From Paulinella micropora (lineage: Eukaryota; Cercozoa; Imbricatea; Euglyphida; Paulinellidae), in assembly GCA_019918135.1 (NCBI GenBank), contig WBZZ01003734.1:405001-440517 (forward strand): a stretch of DNA of 35,517 bases. The letters run 5' to 3'. This document shows, piece after piece, positions 10,073 to 19,479 of the stretch. Numbering within the stretch: position 1 is the stretch's first letter; the number at the start of each line of letters is the position of its first letter. The notes under the pieces were generated by a model, which saw only the letters and a list, made by a program, of their open reading frames with translations, did no database searches and had not been told where the DNA came from. Made by a program: the position numbers and the translations under genes.

Positions 10073-10619
10073 TTTCTACCACTGTCTGTTGAACTTCAAC
10101 TTGCTCCGTCACTGGCTGTTGAACTTCCTCGGGGGCTGGCTGTTGAACTTCCTCTACATCTGTGGTGGGGATGCGGGGGCTTGCCCCTGCTGGTGGTTCA
10201 ATACCGAGATGATTTGAAACTTGATTTTTCATGTTTGGGTCGTTTACCATTTCTCTTACTAAGGTATTTACATATTCCTTCTTTTTCATTTTTTTCCTGT
10301 GTTTACCCTTTTTTAAATATTTCTTAATTGTTGCTATTGTTAAAGGTTTGTGCATTAATTCCTCAATCGTTTTTGTCCCAGCACCCTCTTGGTTTATTCC
10401 CAAATAATCGGCGAGTTTCTTTCTCATCTCATTCTGGTCTATTCCTAAATCAATACCTTCATCTACTATAACGTTTGCCATACCCGCAGTCGTGTGTTTT
10501 CCATTAACTTTTTTCGGTAGTGGTTTGCCTTCAGCTTTCATTTTCGCTTCCAAAGCAGGGCCTAAAACTTTGTGTATTTTTAATTTTGGATACATATCAT
10601 TTCTTAATCCACTTGACAT
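10038..10619 (-). CDS. Unknown Lys-rich protein upstream of the protease
   Basis: An intact frame of 193 residues starting MSSGLRNDMYPKLKIHKVL. The middle is basic (KKYLKKGKHRKKMKKK) and the C-terminal part is rich in Val, Gln and Pro (EVQQPAPEEVQQP, EQVEVQQ). It contains PAGASPRIPT, encoded by an 18-base palindrome (10173-10190) that also occurs, in the same reading frame, in the gene at 13562-14005. Its end overlaps the protease start. No domain recognised. A core or scaffold substrate of the protease is possible from position and charge, but this is inference. Confidence 0.55.
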   Translation of the reverse strand: MSSGLRNDMYPKLKIHKVLGPALEAKMKAEGKPLPKKVNGKHTTAGMANVIVDEGIDLGIDQNEMRKKLADYLGINQEGAGTKTIEELMHKPLTIATIKKYLKKGKHRKKMKKKEYVNTLVREMVNDPNMKNQVSNHLGIEPPAGASPRIPTTDVEEVQQPAPEEVQQPVTEQVEVQQTVVENERGGKRFNDG

Positions 10620-10624
10620 GTGTG

Positions 10625-11557
10625 TTACTTTATCTCTAATTTCAAGTATTTCGCTTTGGCCTCCGCATTCTTTTTTTCTTCTTCTAATTCTTTTTTGTAT
10701 TGCTCTGCCAGTTCTTTCTGCTCATCTGCTGATTGTGCTGCGGCGATCGCATTCTCTACTCCTATACCAAGTTTTCGAATTCTGTTTTAGTCAACTTTTT
10801 AACGAAGTTCATTGAAAAGCCCGCTTTTTCCGTCAATAAGTTAATATACTTTTCTTTTAATTCCTTTTCAGCCTTTCTTTCTTCTTTTGTTTTCAATTGC
10901 ATCTCTTTTTCTTCCTGCCTGGGTGGTGGTGGTGGTGGTGCTTGTGGTGGTCCTAGTTGTGGTGCTTGTGGTAGTCCTAGTTGTGGTGCTTGTGGTGGTC
11001 CTTGTGGTGGTGGTTGTGGTCCTTGTGTGATATATTGAGGATGGAATTGTGGTGGTGGTAATAACATTAAATTATTTTTTCTATCTTGTTCAAATTTTAC
11101 ATCCTCTATAAGTTTTTGCTCTCCTTTCGCCTCCCTTATTAATTCTTCTTGTCTTTCCTTCATTTCCGCATTCTCCTTCCTCTCTATTCTTTTCTTCTCA
11201 TCTTCTGCCTGTTCTCTTAACTTCTTTTCCTTTTCTTCCTGCTCGTGTATTAGTTCATATTTTTTCAGCAGGTTGTCTCGTATCTGGTTGCGGTTCTCGT
11301 GTTCAAGACGGTTGAAGTCGGACTTAACTATTTGCTCTTTCGTCTTTCGTGCATTCTTTGTTTTATTCTTCCCCGTATATTTCAAAAACAGTTTAACGAT
11401 TTGAAGTGTTGAAAGGTCATTCGTTTTCTTTCCAAAGTTTAGATATGCTCGTTTGCCTTTTACTTTAATATAAGGTCAGCCATCTTTGGTTCTGTATATC
11501 CTCGGTGGCCGTTGTTTACGTTTCTTCCCTCCTCTTCTTAATTTTTTAATATGTATA
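10625..11557 (-). pseudogene. Coiled-coil, proline-rich protein, broken
   Basis: The N-terminal part reads through a TGA (about 11476) within KLRRGGKKRKQ...YRTKDG-stop-PYIKVKGKRAYLNFG and joins the frame 11385-10762. That frame has a long charged coiled coil (EEKEKKLREQAEDEKKRI), then a Pro/Gln segment with PQAPQLG repeats (about 10925-11030), then EERKAEKELKEKY. After a frameshift near 10765 it continues as GIGVENAIAAAQSADEQ and EEEKKNAEAKAKYL to TAA at 10625-10627. Start codon unclear. Low-complexity composition and neighbours (protease, core-like protein) suggest an internal virion component; no family recognised. Confidence 0.45.
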
Positions 11558-11586
11558 TTGTTAGCGAAAAAAAATAATAGAAAGTT

Positions 11587-11904
11587 TTAGTTTAATATCT
11601 GACGAAACTTAACGGCCCCGCCTCGTTGCTTGCCGTATCCTTGTTTCGCCGCCGCCTTCGCTACACGATCGGCATAAGGCACTCCGACATCGCAAAGAAA
11701 AGTAGCACCCCTTGAAATCAATTGGTTCTTCTTGATAAACCTATTAGCATCTAATATCGCTTGTCCGACTTTTTTCCAGTTGACTTTGCCTCCTGTTTGT
11801 TTCTTTTTTCCCTTCTTCTTTCTTCCTCCTGCTTGTGGCATACTGGGATTGTAGCTGATATTGTAACCTGATGGACTACTGATAATCACTGGTGATGTTG
11901 GCAT
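11587..11904 (-). CDS. Small basic core-like protein
   Basis: Intact 105-residue frame starting MPTSPVIISSPSGYNI, just after ACTATATATAG. It has a cluster GGRKKKGKKKQTGGK in the middle and GYGKQRGG near the end, with a helical part (WKKVGQAILDANRFI) between. Small, very basic Gly-Gly-containing proteins of this kind in polinton-like viruses and adenoviruses bind packaged DNA, and GG sites can be protease targets. I see no domain that proves it. Position between the coiled-coil gene and the packaging ATPase supports a virion role. Confidence 0.55.
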   Translation of the reverse strand: MPTSPVIISSPSGYNISYNPSMPQAGGRKKKGKKKQTGGKVNWKKVGQAILDANRFIKKNQLISRGATFLCDVGVPYADRVAKAAAKQGYGKQRGGAVKFRQILN

Positions 11905-11936
11905 CTATATATAGTTCTGAAAAAAAATTAATAAAA

Positions 11937-12556
11937 TTACAAAAATCGTTTATTGAAATTTTGCCTCAGTTCATCAGACACCGCATCAACATACAAAAAG
12001 TTTAACCGTTCCTTGGTGGCCTCGTGATATTTTTCAATGAAGTATTCAATGTCGTAGCCAAGGTCCAAATGTTTATATACGAGTTCTATTTTATCCACAC
12101 TTTGGCCAGGAAAAATAAGAAGGTAGTCCAGATGTTTGATCGCTTCAAGTTTTGGATCGTTAAGATACTGCGAGCTCATAATCACCTTTGACTTGTAGTG
12201 TCTATTTTTCTTCAACAGATCGCTTACGGACTTATCCCTCAATCCTGAGCCAAGATCATCTAACACGAAAACGACGTCTGGTGTAATGTATTTGCTCTGT
12301 CTCTCCGCTGGGGCTTCTTGTTTTTTCTTTTCCCCCTCTTTACTAAAATAAAGAAACTTCGGCTTTGGTTCTTCTTTACCATCCTGTACAATCTCGCCTT
12401 CTTCTTGCTCCTCGTCTGGCTTATTGAGCTTGTCTAACTCGTAATCAATCACACTGTATCCGTCCTTTTTCAAATATGTGTATATCGCCATCGGGTTTCC
12501 CTTCTTCTTGAAGTGCTTAACCATTTCTTTGTAGATGTGGTACTTGTTATTTCCAA
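11937..12556 (-). pseudogene. A32-type packaging ATPase, C-terminal half (separated)
   Basis: Carries Walker B as DVVFVLDDLG and the following sensor-like VIMSSQYLNDP, then a long helical tail ending at 11937. This is the C-terminal two-thirds of an FtsK/HerA-family genome-packaging ATPase as found in Polintons and large DNA viruses. It lacks Walker A. The family-like sequence stops about 12556, after KYHIYKEM; residues upstream to 12584 are foreign. The missing N-terminal part lies 1.5 kb away on the opposite strand (14076-14295) and ends just where this half begins, so an inversion explains the split. An acidic insert (EEQEEGEIVQDGKEE) is present. Non-functional as arranged. Confidence 0.7.
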
Positions 12557-12994
12557 ACCACGGGAGCAAACACAAGAGCAACACTTACAAGCAGTGGTAT
12601 TGTTAATACTTCTGACAGGAGACACAAAACCGACAAAAGGGATGCCAAATTCTGCGGTTTAGATTTTATTAATGCTCTCAAACCAAAGTGCTTCAAACTT
12701 AAAGAATCAAAAAGAGAGAAGTGTGGATTTATTGCTCAGGATATTGAAGAATTAGTTGAAAAAAAATTAATATGTTTTAATCCAGTTGAAGACCATAAAG
12801 TCAAAAGAAGACGGGACATCAGAAGAATTAAAAATTATCTTGATTTAATAGCACCAATGGTTAAGGCAACACAGGAGTTATCAGAAAAGGTAGTTAATTT
12901 AGAAAAAGAAAATAAACTTTTACTTAATATATTAAAAGATCAAGCAAACCAATTAGCAGAAATCCGCGCGGAAATATTTCCAAATGCCTCTTAG
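12556..12994 (+). pseudogene. Tail-fibre C-terminus with peptidase S74 autochaperone domain
   Basis: Open on the plus strand to TAG at 12992-12994 but without its own start codon. It contains NTSDRRHKTDKRD, then GLDFINALKP, GFIAQDIEELV and a C-terminal coiled coil (ELSEKVVNLEKENKLLL). This is the pattern of the S74 intramolecular chaperone: it trimerises the fibre and then cuts itself off at the Ser of the N-x-S-D motif. It is orphaned: the strand to its left is ATPase on the minus strand. The matching fibre body ends near 15365 with MYF, so the two belong to one gene before rearrangement. The next small gene overlaps its end by about 11 bases. Confidence 0.65.
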
Positions 12995-13221
12995 ATTACA
13001 CCCATCACCACCAATCATAGAGACGGAAGACCTGACACCAGAGTTGAAAAATAGGGTCTTAGATGTCCAAATTAAACAGGAAGAAAAAAAATTAGACCAC
13101 GAATACGAGGACAGCTGGGATTGCTGTTTGACTAAACGAAAAACCGACAGCAGACTTATTAAGACTTATTAAATACTTATTTCAAATGGGTATCATTATC
13201 GCCGTTATAACCTTTGTATCG
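12984..13221 (+). pseudogene. Small membrane protein, frame broken before its TM segment
   Basis: ATG at 12984 overlaps the end of the fibre gene. The frame reads MPLRLHPSPPIIETEDL and EYEDSWDCCLTKRK, then stops at 13172. Just there the sequence ACTTATTAA is tandemly doubled (about 13159-13177), and another frame continues LIKYLFQMGIIIAVITFV to a TGA, a clear membrane helix. The doubled 10-mer probably knocked the helix out of frame. No family recognised; a small virion or host-membrane protein is plausible. Confidence 0.45.
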
Positions 13222-13319
13222 TGAGGCTATCTGAAAAGAACTTACCTTGTGAGGTTGCTAACACTTATGTAGGTATTTTAACACTATTGATTGGAATATG
13301 CCTTCCATCGCCTTCTAGT

Positions 13320-13545
13320 TCAAAGAAGTGAGCATTCATATAGTTGAGTTTTATACCACGAAGCATCATTACCCGAGCAAATCAAAGGAATAGCTTCATC
13401 AAAACTAACACACCAATCACTCATCGGCTTATACACACATTTAAATTTGGTTTCTATACCTTTTTGAATACACCACACACAGCTTTCATTTTTTTTAAAC
13501 ACTGTATCTGCTAAAAAAGTCGCAAGCGGTCCGAGCAGAAATATT
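13320..13545 (-). CDS. Small Cys-rich protein with hydrophobic N-terminus
   Basis: The frame ends at 13320 and contains CVWCIQKGIETKFKCVY, CVSFDEAIPLIC and YECSLL, about seven Cys in 60 residues. Upstream of the first Met (13502) the same frame reads LIFLLGPLATFLADTV, which looks like a signal or membrane segment but has no ATG before it. It lies on the opposite strand to its flanking genes. A secreted or virion-surface product is possible. No homologue recognised and the start is uncertain. Confidence 0.35.
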
Positions 13546-13561
13546 AATTTATAAAAAGTTT

Positions 13562-14005
13562 ATGAGCAGTAATATAGAGGGCATCACAATGGCAGACTAT
13601 AAATACCAAAAGATTATTTTTCTGAGTAATGATTTTCCTGGTGGGGTTAATGGTAGCAAGACATTTGACAAAAACATTCAAATGAACTTTACCCCAACCA
13701 GAATGAATGTTAAGTTTATCCACTATATGAATAATTTAGCCGAGACGAAAACAAAAATCCTTCATATGGACCGCATTGGGATTATTGGCACATTCACTGA
13801 CAGCAACACGGCAAACATTTCCAATCTTAGCTACAACTTAGGTATTATTAACTGGACCGACGGGCAATACACTTTTAAAGTGCTTAAAACGGACAATGGC
13901 AATATTGAGACTGAAGCTGGGCGGAAGAATTGTTATTTGTTTAGAATTTCTAGGAATAAAGCAGGGGCAAGCCCCCGCACCCCCTCCGTTGTGGTAAGCG
14001 ATTAA
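13562..14005 (+). CDS. Unknown intact beta-rich protein
   Basis: A clean 147-residue frame; starts at 13562 or at the second Met, 13589 (MADYKYQKIIFLSND). It alternates hydrophobic and polar residues in a beta-like way (NVKFIHYMNN, ILHMDRIGIIGTF, GQYTFKVLKT), which suits a virion jelly-roll or decoration protein, but no family is recognised. The C-terminus is AGASPRTPSVVVSD, of which AGASPR comes from an 18-base palindrome (13961-13978) shared with the gene at 10038-10619. It lies within the segment that appears inverted, so it would once have run on the minus strand like the capsid genes. Confidence 0.6.
   Translation: MSSNIEGITMADYKYQKIIFLSNDFPGGVNGSKTFDKNIQMNFTPTRMNVKFIHYMNNLAETKTKILHMDRIGIIGTFTDSNTANISNLSYNLGIINWTDGQYTFKVLKTDNGNIETEAGRKNCYLFRISRNKAGASPRTPSVVVSD
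13961..13978. repeat. 18-base palindromic element inside coding sequence
   Basis: GCAGGGGCAAGCCCCCGC, whose reverse complement is at 10173-10190. In both genes it is read in the same frame as Ala-Gly-Ala-Ser-Pro-Arg. Core arms are GGGGC and GCCCC. Confidence 0.6.
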
Positions 14006-14042
14006 AGCAAAAATATATTTTTCTATATATATTTTTTGAGGT

Positions 14043-14075
14043 TGTAGGAGGTTTTTTGAAAAAAAAGCTCTTACA
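14043..14075 (+). promoter_or_regulatory. TGTAGGAG hairpin at the ATPase start codon
   Basis: TGTAGGAG and CTCTTACA arms around a T-rich/A-rich loop, preceded by TTTTTTGAGGT and ending immediately before ATG 14076. Same element as upstream of the penton-like gene; one arm carries a C-to-T change that leaves a G-T pair. Confidence 0.6.
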
Positions 14076-14295
14076 ATGGAAAAAATTAACGATATACGAG
14101 TTAGACCAGTTAAGCAAAACGGAGATGGCGACAAGTTGGCTAAAGGATATAAGTTATTTGACGAACCGTATGCAAATATTTTTCTTCTCGCTCGCAAGAA
14201 GAGTGGCAAGACGACAGCACTGTTCGAAATCCTGAAACGAACGACCGACAAAAAGACCCGTATTGTTATTATTTCTTCAACAATACACAAGGACG
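14076..14295 (+). pseudogene. A32-type packaging ATPase, N-terminal part (separated)
   Basis: ATG at 14076 directly after the hairpin. MEKINDIRVRPVKQNG leads to FLLARKKSGKTTALFEIL, the Walker A loop (residues about 39-47; Ala replaces the usual first Gly), and then to IVIISSTIHKDG. At about 14296 the ATPase sequence stops and the frame runs into fibre-type sequence in another frame. The partner half is at 11937-12556 on the other strand. The two halves meet at the same point of the protein with no obvious overlap or loss, so they were one gene. Would drive genome packaging into the capsid. Confidence 0.7.
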
Positions 14296-15375
14296 GTAAC
14301 AGCAAGCGGAGCATTATCAGGGACGACATTAACAGCGAGCGGTTTAATCACTGCGAATGCGGGATTAACAGGGACCACATTAACTGCCAGCGGATTGATA
14401 ACGGCAAATGCGGGAGTTGATGCGAAAAGTAAAAAAATAACAAACTTAGCCACTCCGACGGTTTCAACAGACGGGGCGACAAAAGGTTATGCGGACACAT
14501 TAGACGGACAAAATGTGAAATTAACAGGAGATCAAACAATAGCAGGAACGAAAGAATTTAGCGGAAAATTAGCAACTTCATTAGGCATCCCGTGTATAGT
14601 AGGAAGAACCACAAAGGGAACAGGAGCAACAGGAGGCTTAGAATTGTATGGAACAAGTGGTAATATAAATGGCCCACACATTCAAGCATTTGTTCATGAT
14701 TCCGTTTATCCCACATTCCAATTATTAAACTGGAGTCAAGACAACATTTCTTTAAATTTTGATAGTTATTTTGATGGCACTAACTGGAAATCAAGTGACC
14801 CAGGCTAAAATTTCCAAATATTAAAAGGAAACGACAAACTTGCCTTTGACTACAAATCAGGAGTAGCACTGGCAGGAAACATAACATGGTCTGAGGCAAT
14901 GAACATAAGCAATGCTGGGGTGATATCAGCGAATGCGGGTATGAAAATATCAATTCAAGGACAAACAGACGGGACAAGTGCGAGAGGAATATATATGTGG
15001 GATACAGGCAATTCATCGTGGGGTATTTATATGGCAACTTCTGGGGCGGGTAAATCATTAAGTGGAGGAACGGCTCCTGGTGGATATGCTTTTAGTAGTT
15101 ATTCTTTAAGATTTAGATGTTATGATAGTCCAAACGAAGGTTTTGTATGGGAAAATAGTAGCAATAATTTTTTTTTGTCGGTGAGAGAAAATGATGGTTA
15201 TTTGTGGTGTTATGGAGGCATTAGAACGGACAACGGCATAACGATTAATAACTCTACTGCGCAACTTTACTTTTCAGACGGCACGACAACTACGTGCGGT
15301 ATAAGGTGGTCTGACGATAATCACTGCATATTTTGTAAGAGAAACACAAATGAAATGTATTTTAAGGAATACGGG
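14296..15375 (+). pseudogene. Tail-fibre gene, middle part (separated)
   Basis: Starts abruptly inside fibre repeats (GTTLTASGLITANAG, twice), then DGATKGYADTLDGQ, a spacer motif also in the minus-strand part at 16690. It continues through a TAA at 14806-14808 in the same frame into GNDKLAFDYKSG, GVISANAGMKISIQG and GFVWENSSNNFFLSV, and breaks off after RNTNEMYF near 15365. The last part has close counterparts in the minus-strand part (about 16490-16340). By content it follows the end of the minus-strand part (VRNVVCDT at about 15376) and precedes the S74 domain at 12556. No start codon of its own is expected. Confidence 0.65.
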
Positions 15376-18243
15376 TGTCGCATACCACATTTCTAACCGC
15401 CGTTATATTATAATTTAATGTTTCATAATCAAAATACAGACTGGCGACTTTTACTTGACTTCTGAGTATTGCTCCGCTACTTCCTACACTATTAACAACC
15501 ATTATGATGTATCTCGCAAACACTGCTGTTGGAGTATATGTTTTAGTTGATTGTGAAGCAAATGCCTGCCCCGTCTGTGTATCCCATAATGTAAATATGG
15601 TATTGTCGGTGGATGTGCCCATATACCAAGTATTCAGGGCAGTGTATTGAGGGTCATTATTTGAAGACCTAACATAATATTTTTTATCCTGTATATTGCT
15701 CCTAAGTCTATTTTTAAGTGCTCGCCTTTGTATGGTGTTCCTCCCCAAGTGTTTATGTTTTCTGGATTTTTTTTATACGCCCCTGTTGAATCATTGTAAT
15801 AAGTTGGAAATGCTATTAAATTGCCCCAAGCATCGTTTTGGTCGGCATTAAAAGCAAAATAAGCTGGCTCGGCCGCCTCAGCAGAAGAAGCAGAAGCGAC
15901 GAAACCAGCAGAGTTGTTGCTCGTCATAGTCTGCGGGCCAAAATACATAGTAAGAGTTGAAGCACCCATTTTAATGTCTCCCGCCATAGTCCCGCCCGTT
16001 AATTGAAGGTAAGTTAATGAACCAGTAGAATTTACCCAGTTTGTGCCGCTGTATGTTAGTAATTGACCATTCGCTGGTGTCGTTATTACTACATCGCTGT
16101 GTGTATCAATTGACCCATCTGCTGACACTTTCGCATTATTTGCTGTGTGCTCTGATAACCAAGTTGAGACAGACTTACCATTTCGTTGACCTGTATTTGT
16201 AAGGTTTTGGCTGTTCATGTTAAGTCCTCCATTTGCCTTTACCTCTCCACTAGCCGTGAGTGTGGTTGGTGATACTCCCGCACTCGCAGTTAATAATCCT
16301 TTGGTCCATAAAGTACCGTTCGCCCCATTCAACGACATTAACAATTGCTCAGAACCATTCTCCCATACAAAACCATTCGTTGAAGAATTATTACACCTAA
16401 ACCGCAAAGCAAAATTATTAATATCATTTCCTGCTACTGCTGTGCCCTTTGCTAAACTTTTGGATGATGCGGGAGTTGCCATATAAATCCCCCAGTTCGT
16501 GGAATCTGTATCATATAAAAATATTCCATAAGCATTTGTCCCGTCTTTGCTATTTTGAATAGATAACTTACATTCTCCATCTGATGTTCATAGTCCACTA
16601 GATGTTTTATTTCCTGCTATGGTTTGGTCTGTTGTCAGTTTTACGAAATTAGTATCTACGTAACCTTTTGTCGCCCCGTCCGTTGAAGCTGACGGAGTGG
16701 CTAAGTTTGTTATGCTTTGGCTTTTCATATCAATCCCCGCATTCGCCGTTATGAATCCGCTCGCTGTGAGTGTCGTTCCTGTTAATCCCGCATTCGCCGT
16801 TATCGATCCGCTTGCTGTTAATGTTGTTCCTCTTAATCCCGCATTCGCCGTGATTAAATCGGTTGCTGTGAGTGTCATTCCTGTTATTGCTCCACTTGTC
16901 GTAATCGTATCACAAGTTATATTTCTAATCAATGGTATGTCATAATTCAAGGTATCATAATCAAAATACAGACTGGCGATATGGACATGGTCTCTAAATG
17001 ATGTTCCACCACTTCCTGGTTTATTTGCTACGAATATGATATATCTAGCAGAAACATTTGAAGCTGGTGTATATGTTTTAGTTGATTGTGAAGCCCAGGC
17101 CTGCCCTGTCTGTGAATCCCATAATGTGTAAGTCGTGTTGTCAGTGCTCACCACATACCAAATGCTCGGAGTTGTTTGAATGTAATCAACTGACGGAGAC
17201 CTAACATAATATTTTTTAAACCTGTATATGGCTCCTAAGTCTATTTTTATATGTTCGCCCGTGTATGCTGTTCCTCCCCACGTGTTTGTGTTTGGAACTC
17301 TTTGATAAACTCCCGTCGTATCGTTGTAGTGTGAGTTGGTCGCCCAGTAATTGTTTTGGTCAGCATTAAAAGCATAATATGCTGGAGTATATTCAGTAGA
17401 AGCAGAAGCAAAAAACCCACCAGAATTATTGCTTGTCATAGCATGCGGGGTGGCGGTATATGTGGCAAAAGTTGAAGCGCCCATTTTAATATCGCCTGTC
17501 ATAGTCCCACCCGTTAAAGCAAGATAAGCTAATGACCCAGTAGCATTTACCCAGTTTGTTCCATTGTATGTAAGAAATTGACCATTTGCTGGTGTTGTTA
17601 TTATTACATCACTCAAAGCATCTATTGATTTATTGCCTAGCCGTGTATCAAAGTCTGTATTCGCCCTCGCTGTCGTATAATATAGATTTGTTCCCTCTTT
17701 TAAGTCAGCGGTTGTTTTATTAGAAAATCTTGTCTCAAACCTTCCATCAGTATAGTATAAATTGGTGCCTTCTTTTAAGTCAGCTGTCGTTTTTATAAAA
17801 GCCTAGCATCAAAATCTGTATTTGCTCTCGCTGTGGTATAATATAAATTAGTTCCCTCTTTTAATTCAGCTGTCGTTTTTGATAAAAGCCTAGCATCAAA
17901 ATCCGTATTCGCTCTCGCTGTGGTATAGTATAGATTGGCACCTTCTTTTAAGTCGGTTGTTTTGTTAAAAAATATTGTGTCAAATCGGCGATCAGTATAA
18001 TATAGATTTGTTCCTTCTTTGATGTCCGCCGTGCTTTGGTAGCCAGTCGTGTATCAAATCGCCCGTCAGTGTAATAAAGATTATCGGGTCGGCATCTTCT
18101 GGCACTCTGTCTGTGTTTAAGCCGATAATATTAGTATTTGTTAAATCTAAATTAAGTATATTAAGACTATCAACAGCCAACTCATTAAGGCCTAATAAAC
18201 TTTTGTATTGCAACATTTGAACCTTTTGAAAAAGCTTCACCAA
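15376..18243 (-). pseudogene. Giant tail-fibre-like adhesin, N-terminal part with two discoidin-like domains
   Basis: Likely start at 18243 (MVKLFQKVQMLQYKSLLGL). After about 60 residues come at least five copies of a repeat built on KEGTNLYYT (about 18075-17660), with frame changes near 18090, 17990 and 17810. This repeat is typical of phage and giant-virus fibres. Then SDVIITTPANGQFLTY, a first F5/8C (discoidin)-like domain (about 17470-16930: AYYAFNADQNNYW, HIKIDLGAIYRFKKYYV, ARYIIFVANK), GTTLTASG repeats, DGATKGYVDT, a break near 16588, a second round of the same order, and a second discoidin-like domain (about 15940-15400, frameshift near 15690). Adding the detached middle and S74 parts gives about 1460 residues. 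Would bind host glycans; broken as read. Confidence 0.65.
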
Positions 18244-18332
18244 AACCAGTGGAGGTGTCTATATATTAAGAAATTGTTTATTAATAAAAACTAAATAATA
18301 TTATTTTGTATGATAATATAAACAAATAGAAA

Positions 18333-18851
18333 ATGCCGAGAGGTAATAAAGAGGTCGCTATGAAGAACCTTGAAAAGGGTTGGGAGGCGAAGAAGAAACA
18401 GGCTAAGCAGAGAAAGATTGAGAGGGCAAAGGAATTACTCGCGGAGGAAGAGGCTAAGAATGTAAAAGAAATGAAGGCGGACGAAAAGATGGACCACATT
18501 ACTAAGAAGCAGTTGGCGAAAGATATGATTGATGGCAGAGATGCTGAGCCGATTGAAGAAAGCAGTTCTGATGAGGAGACGATTGAACAGAACTTCGTAG
18601 ATATTGTTGCCTGACGGGTTGCGGGTATGAAATTAAAGACTAAGCAGAAGAAGGCAAAGAAAGGGGTAAAAAAGAAAGTGGAAGAAGAGAGCGAGGACAG
18701 CGATGATAGCGAGGAGGAGGAAGAAGAGGAAGAGCCCAAGCCTAAGAAGGGTAAAGGGAAGAAGTCAAACACGGTTAATATTTATAATCAACAACCAGAG
18801 AAACCAAAAAAAGAAAATAATGATACATCTAAAAATTTTCTTAACTTTTAA
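18333..18851 (+). pseudogene. Charged coiled-coil protein with an in-frame TGA
   Basis: MPRGNKEVAMKNLEKGWEAK begins a strongly charged helix (KERAKELLAEEEAKN-like) and reaches TGA at 18612-18614. The same frame goes on through KLKTKQKKAKKGVKKKVEE, a long acidic run (about 18690-18735) and KPKKGKGKKSNTVNIYN to 18851. The total would be about 172 residues. The charge pattern suggests a nucleic-acid- or chromatin-interacting protein. It could also be two genes, because a Met follows the TGA closely. It is divergent from the fibre gene, with which it shares an AT-rich intergenic region. Confidence 0.45.
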
Positions 18852-18897
18852 TATATGAACTTCTTTTAAAGAAAAGGTTGACCAAAAAATTTGGGTC

Positions 18898-18912
18898 GTA
18901 GGGTGTCCCTAC
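18898..18912 (+). promoter_or_regulatory. GTAGGG/CCCTAC hairpin at a start codon
   Basis: GTAGGGTGTCCCTAC, one base before ATG 18914. Preceded by GGGTC, so that GGGTCGTAGGG is shared with the hairpin at 9546-9556. Confidence 0.55.
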
Positions 18913-18913
18913 A

Positions 18914-19152
18914 ATGGACCGTATAAAAAATTTACCGTTAGATGTTCGTTTACACATTACGGAGTATTTATACAATCATCGTGATTATGTCTTCAATAGT
19001 TGCTATGTGTGTGGATTAACCAGTTTACAGCTATTGACGATAGTTTTGATTGGTTTTATATGTATGAGTTTTGTTCTTATTATTGTTTTGAACTAGAAAA
19101 AGAAGAAAGAGTAAGATATAAAGATAAAACATTAGGTGTCATCAAATATTAA
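18914..19152 (+). pseudogene. F-box-like small protein, frameshifted
   Basis: ATG 18914 follows a hairpin. MDRIKNLPLDVRLHITEYL resembles the start of an F-box, the helix that recruits SCF ubiquitin ligases, but it is short and this is only a resemblance. After CYVC a base shift near 19010 gives a better continuation (NQFTAIDDSFDWFYMYEF, then LEKEERVRYKDKTLG) to TAA 19150-19152. In the unshifted frame the tail looks like a membrane helix, which I take to be an artefact. Its stop overlaps the next start as TAATG. Confidence 0.4.
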
Positions 19153-19459
19153 TGACTTCCAATAAATGCGGATATTGTCGCCGTGAAAGCCTATGTCATT
19201 ATTTTACGATGGACGACGAACTTACCGTATATGTCTGCCATATAGAGTTAATATCCGAAAACGGAAAGAAAATATTCATTACTGTATTCACAACAATATA
19301 GCGAGGAGATGTACTTTATGCAAATACCCAAAATTTGATCCAGTTGTAGATGATGCCTTTATTATTTACCTTGAATGTAAAACATTTGGAAGTTGTGGAA
19401 AAACAGATTATACGGATCCGCTGTTTGAAGAATTATTGAACAAATTATATTATTATTAA
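19152..19459 (+). pseudogene. Small Cys-motif (zinc-finger-like) protein, frameshifted
   Basis: ATG at 19152-19154 overlaps the previous stop. NKCGYCRRESLCHYF gives CxxC and further Cys/His; a frameshift near 19265 leads to HYCIHNNIARRCTLCKYPKFD, which recalls C-x-H...C-x-x-C motifs of small proteins common in giant viruses and algae. The end is TDYTDPLFEELLNKL. Total about 102 residues. Zinc binding is inferred from Cys spacing; function unknown. Lies directly before the integrase on the same strand. Confidence 0.4.
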
Positions 19460-19479
19460 TATACCAAAACTTGGAGGTG

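Noticed and set aside
18914..19096. Membrane protein with a C-terminal hydrophobic helix
   Set aside because: The hydrophobic tail arises only in one frame; shifting by a base gives a longer charged continuation that ends at the TAATG overlap with the next gene.
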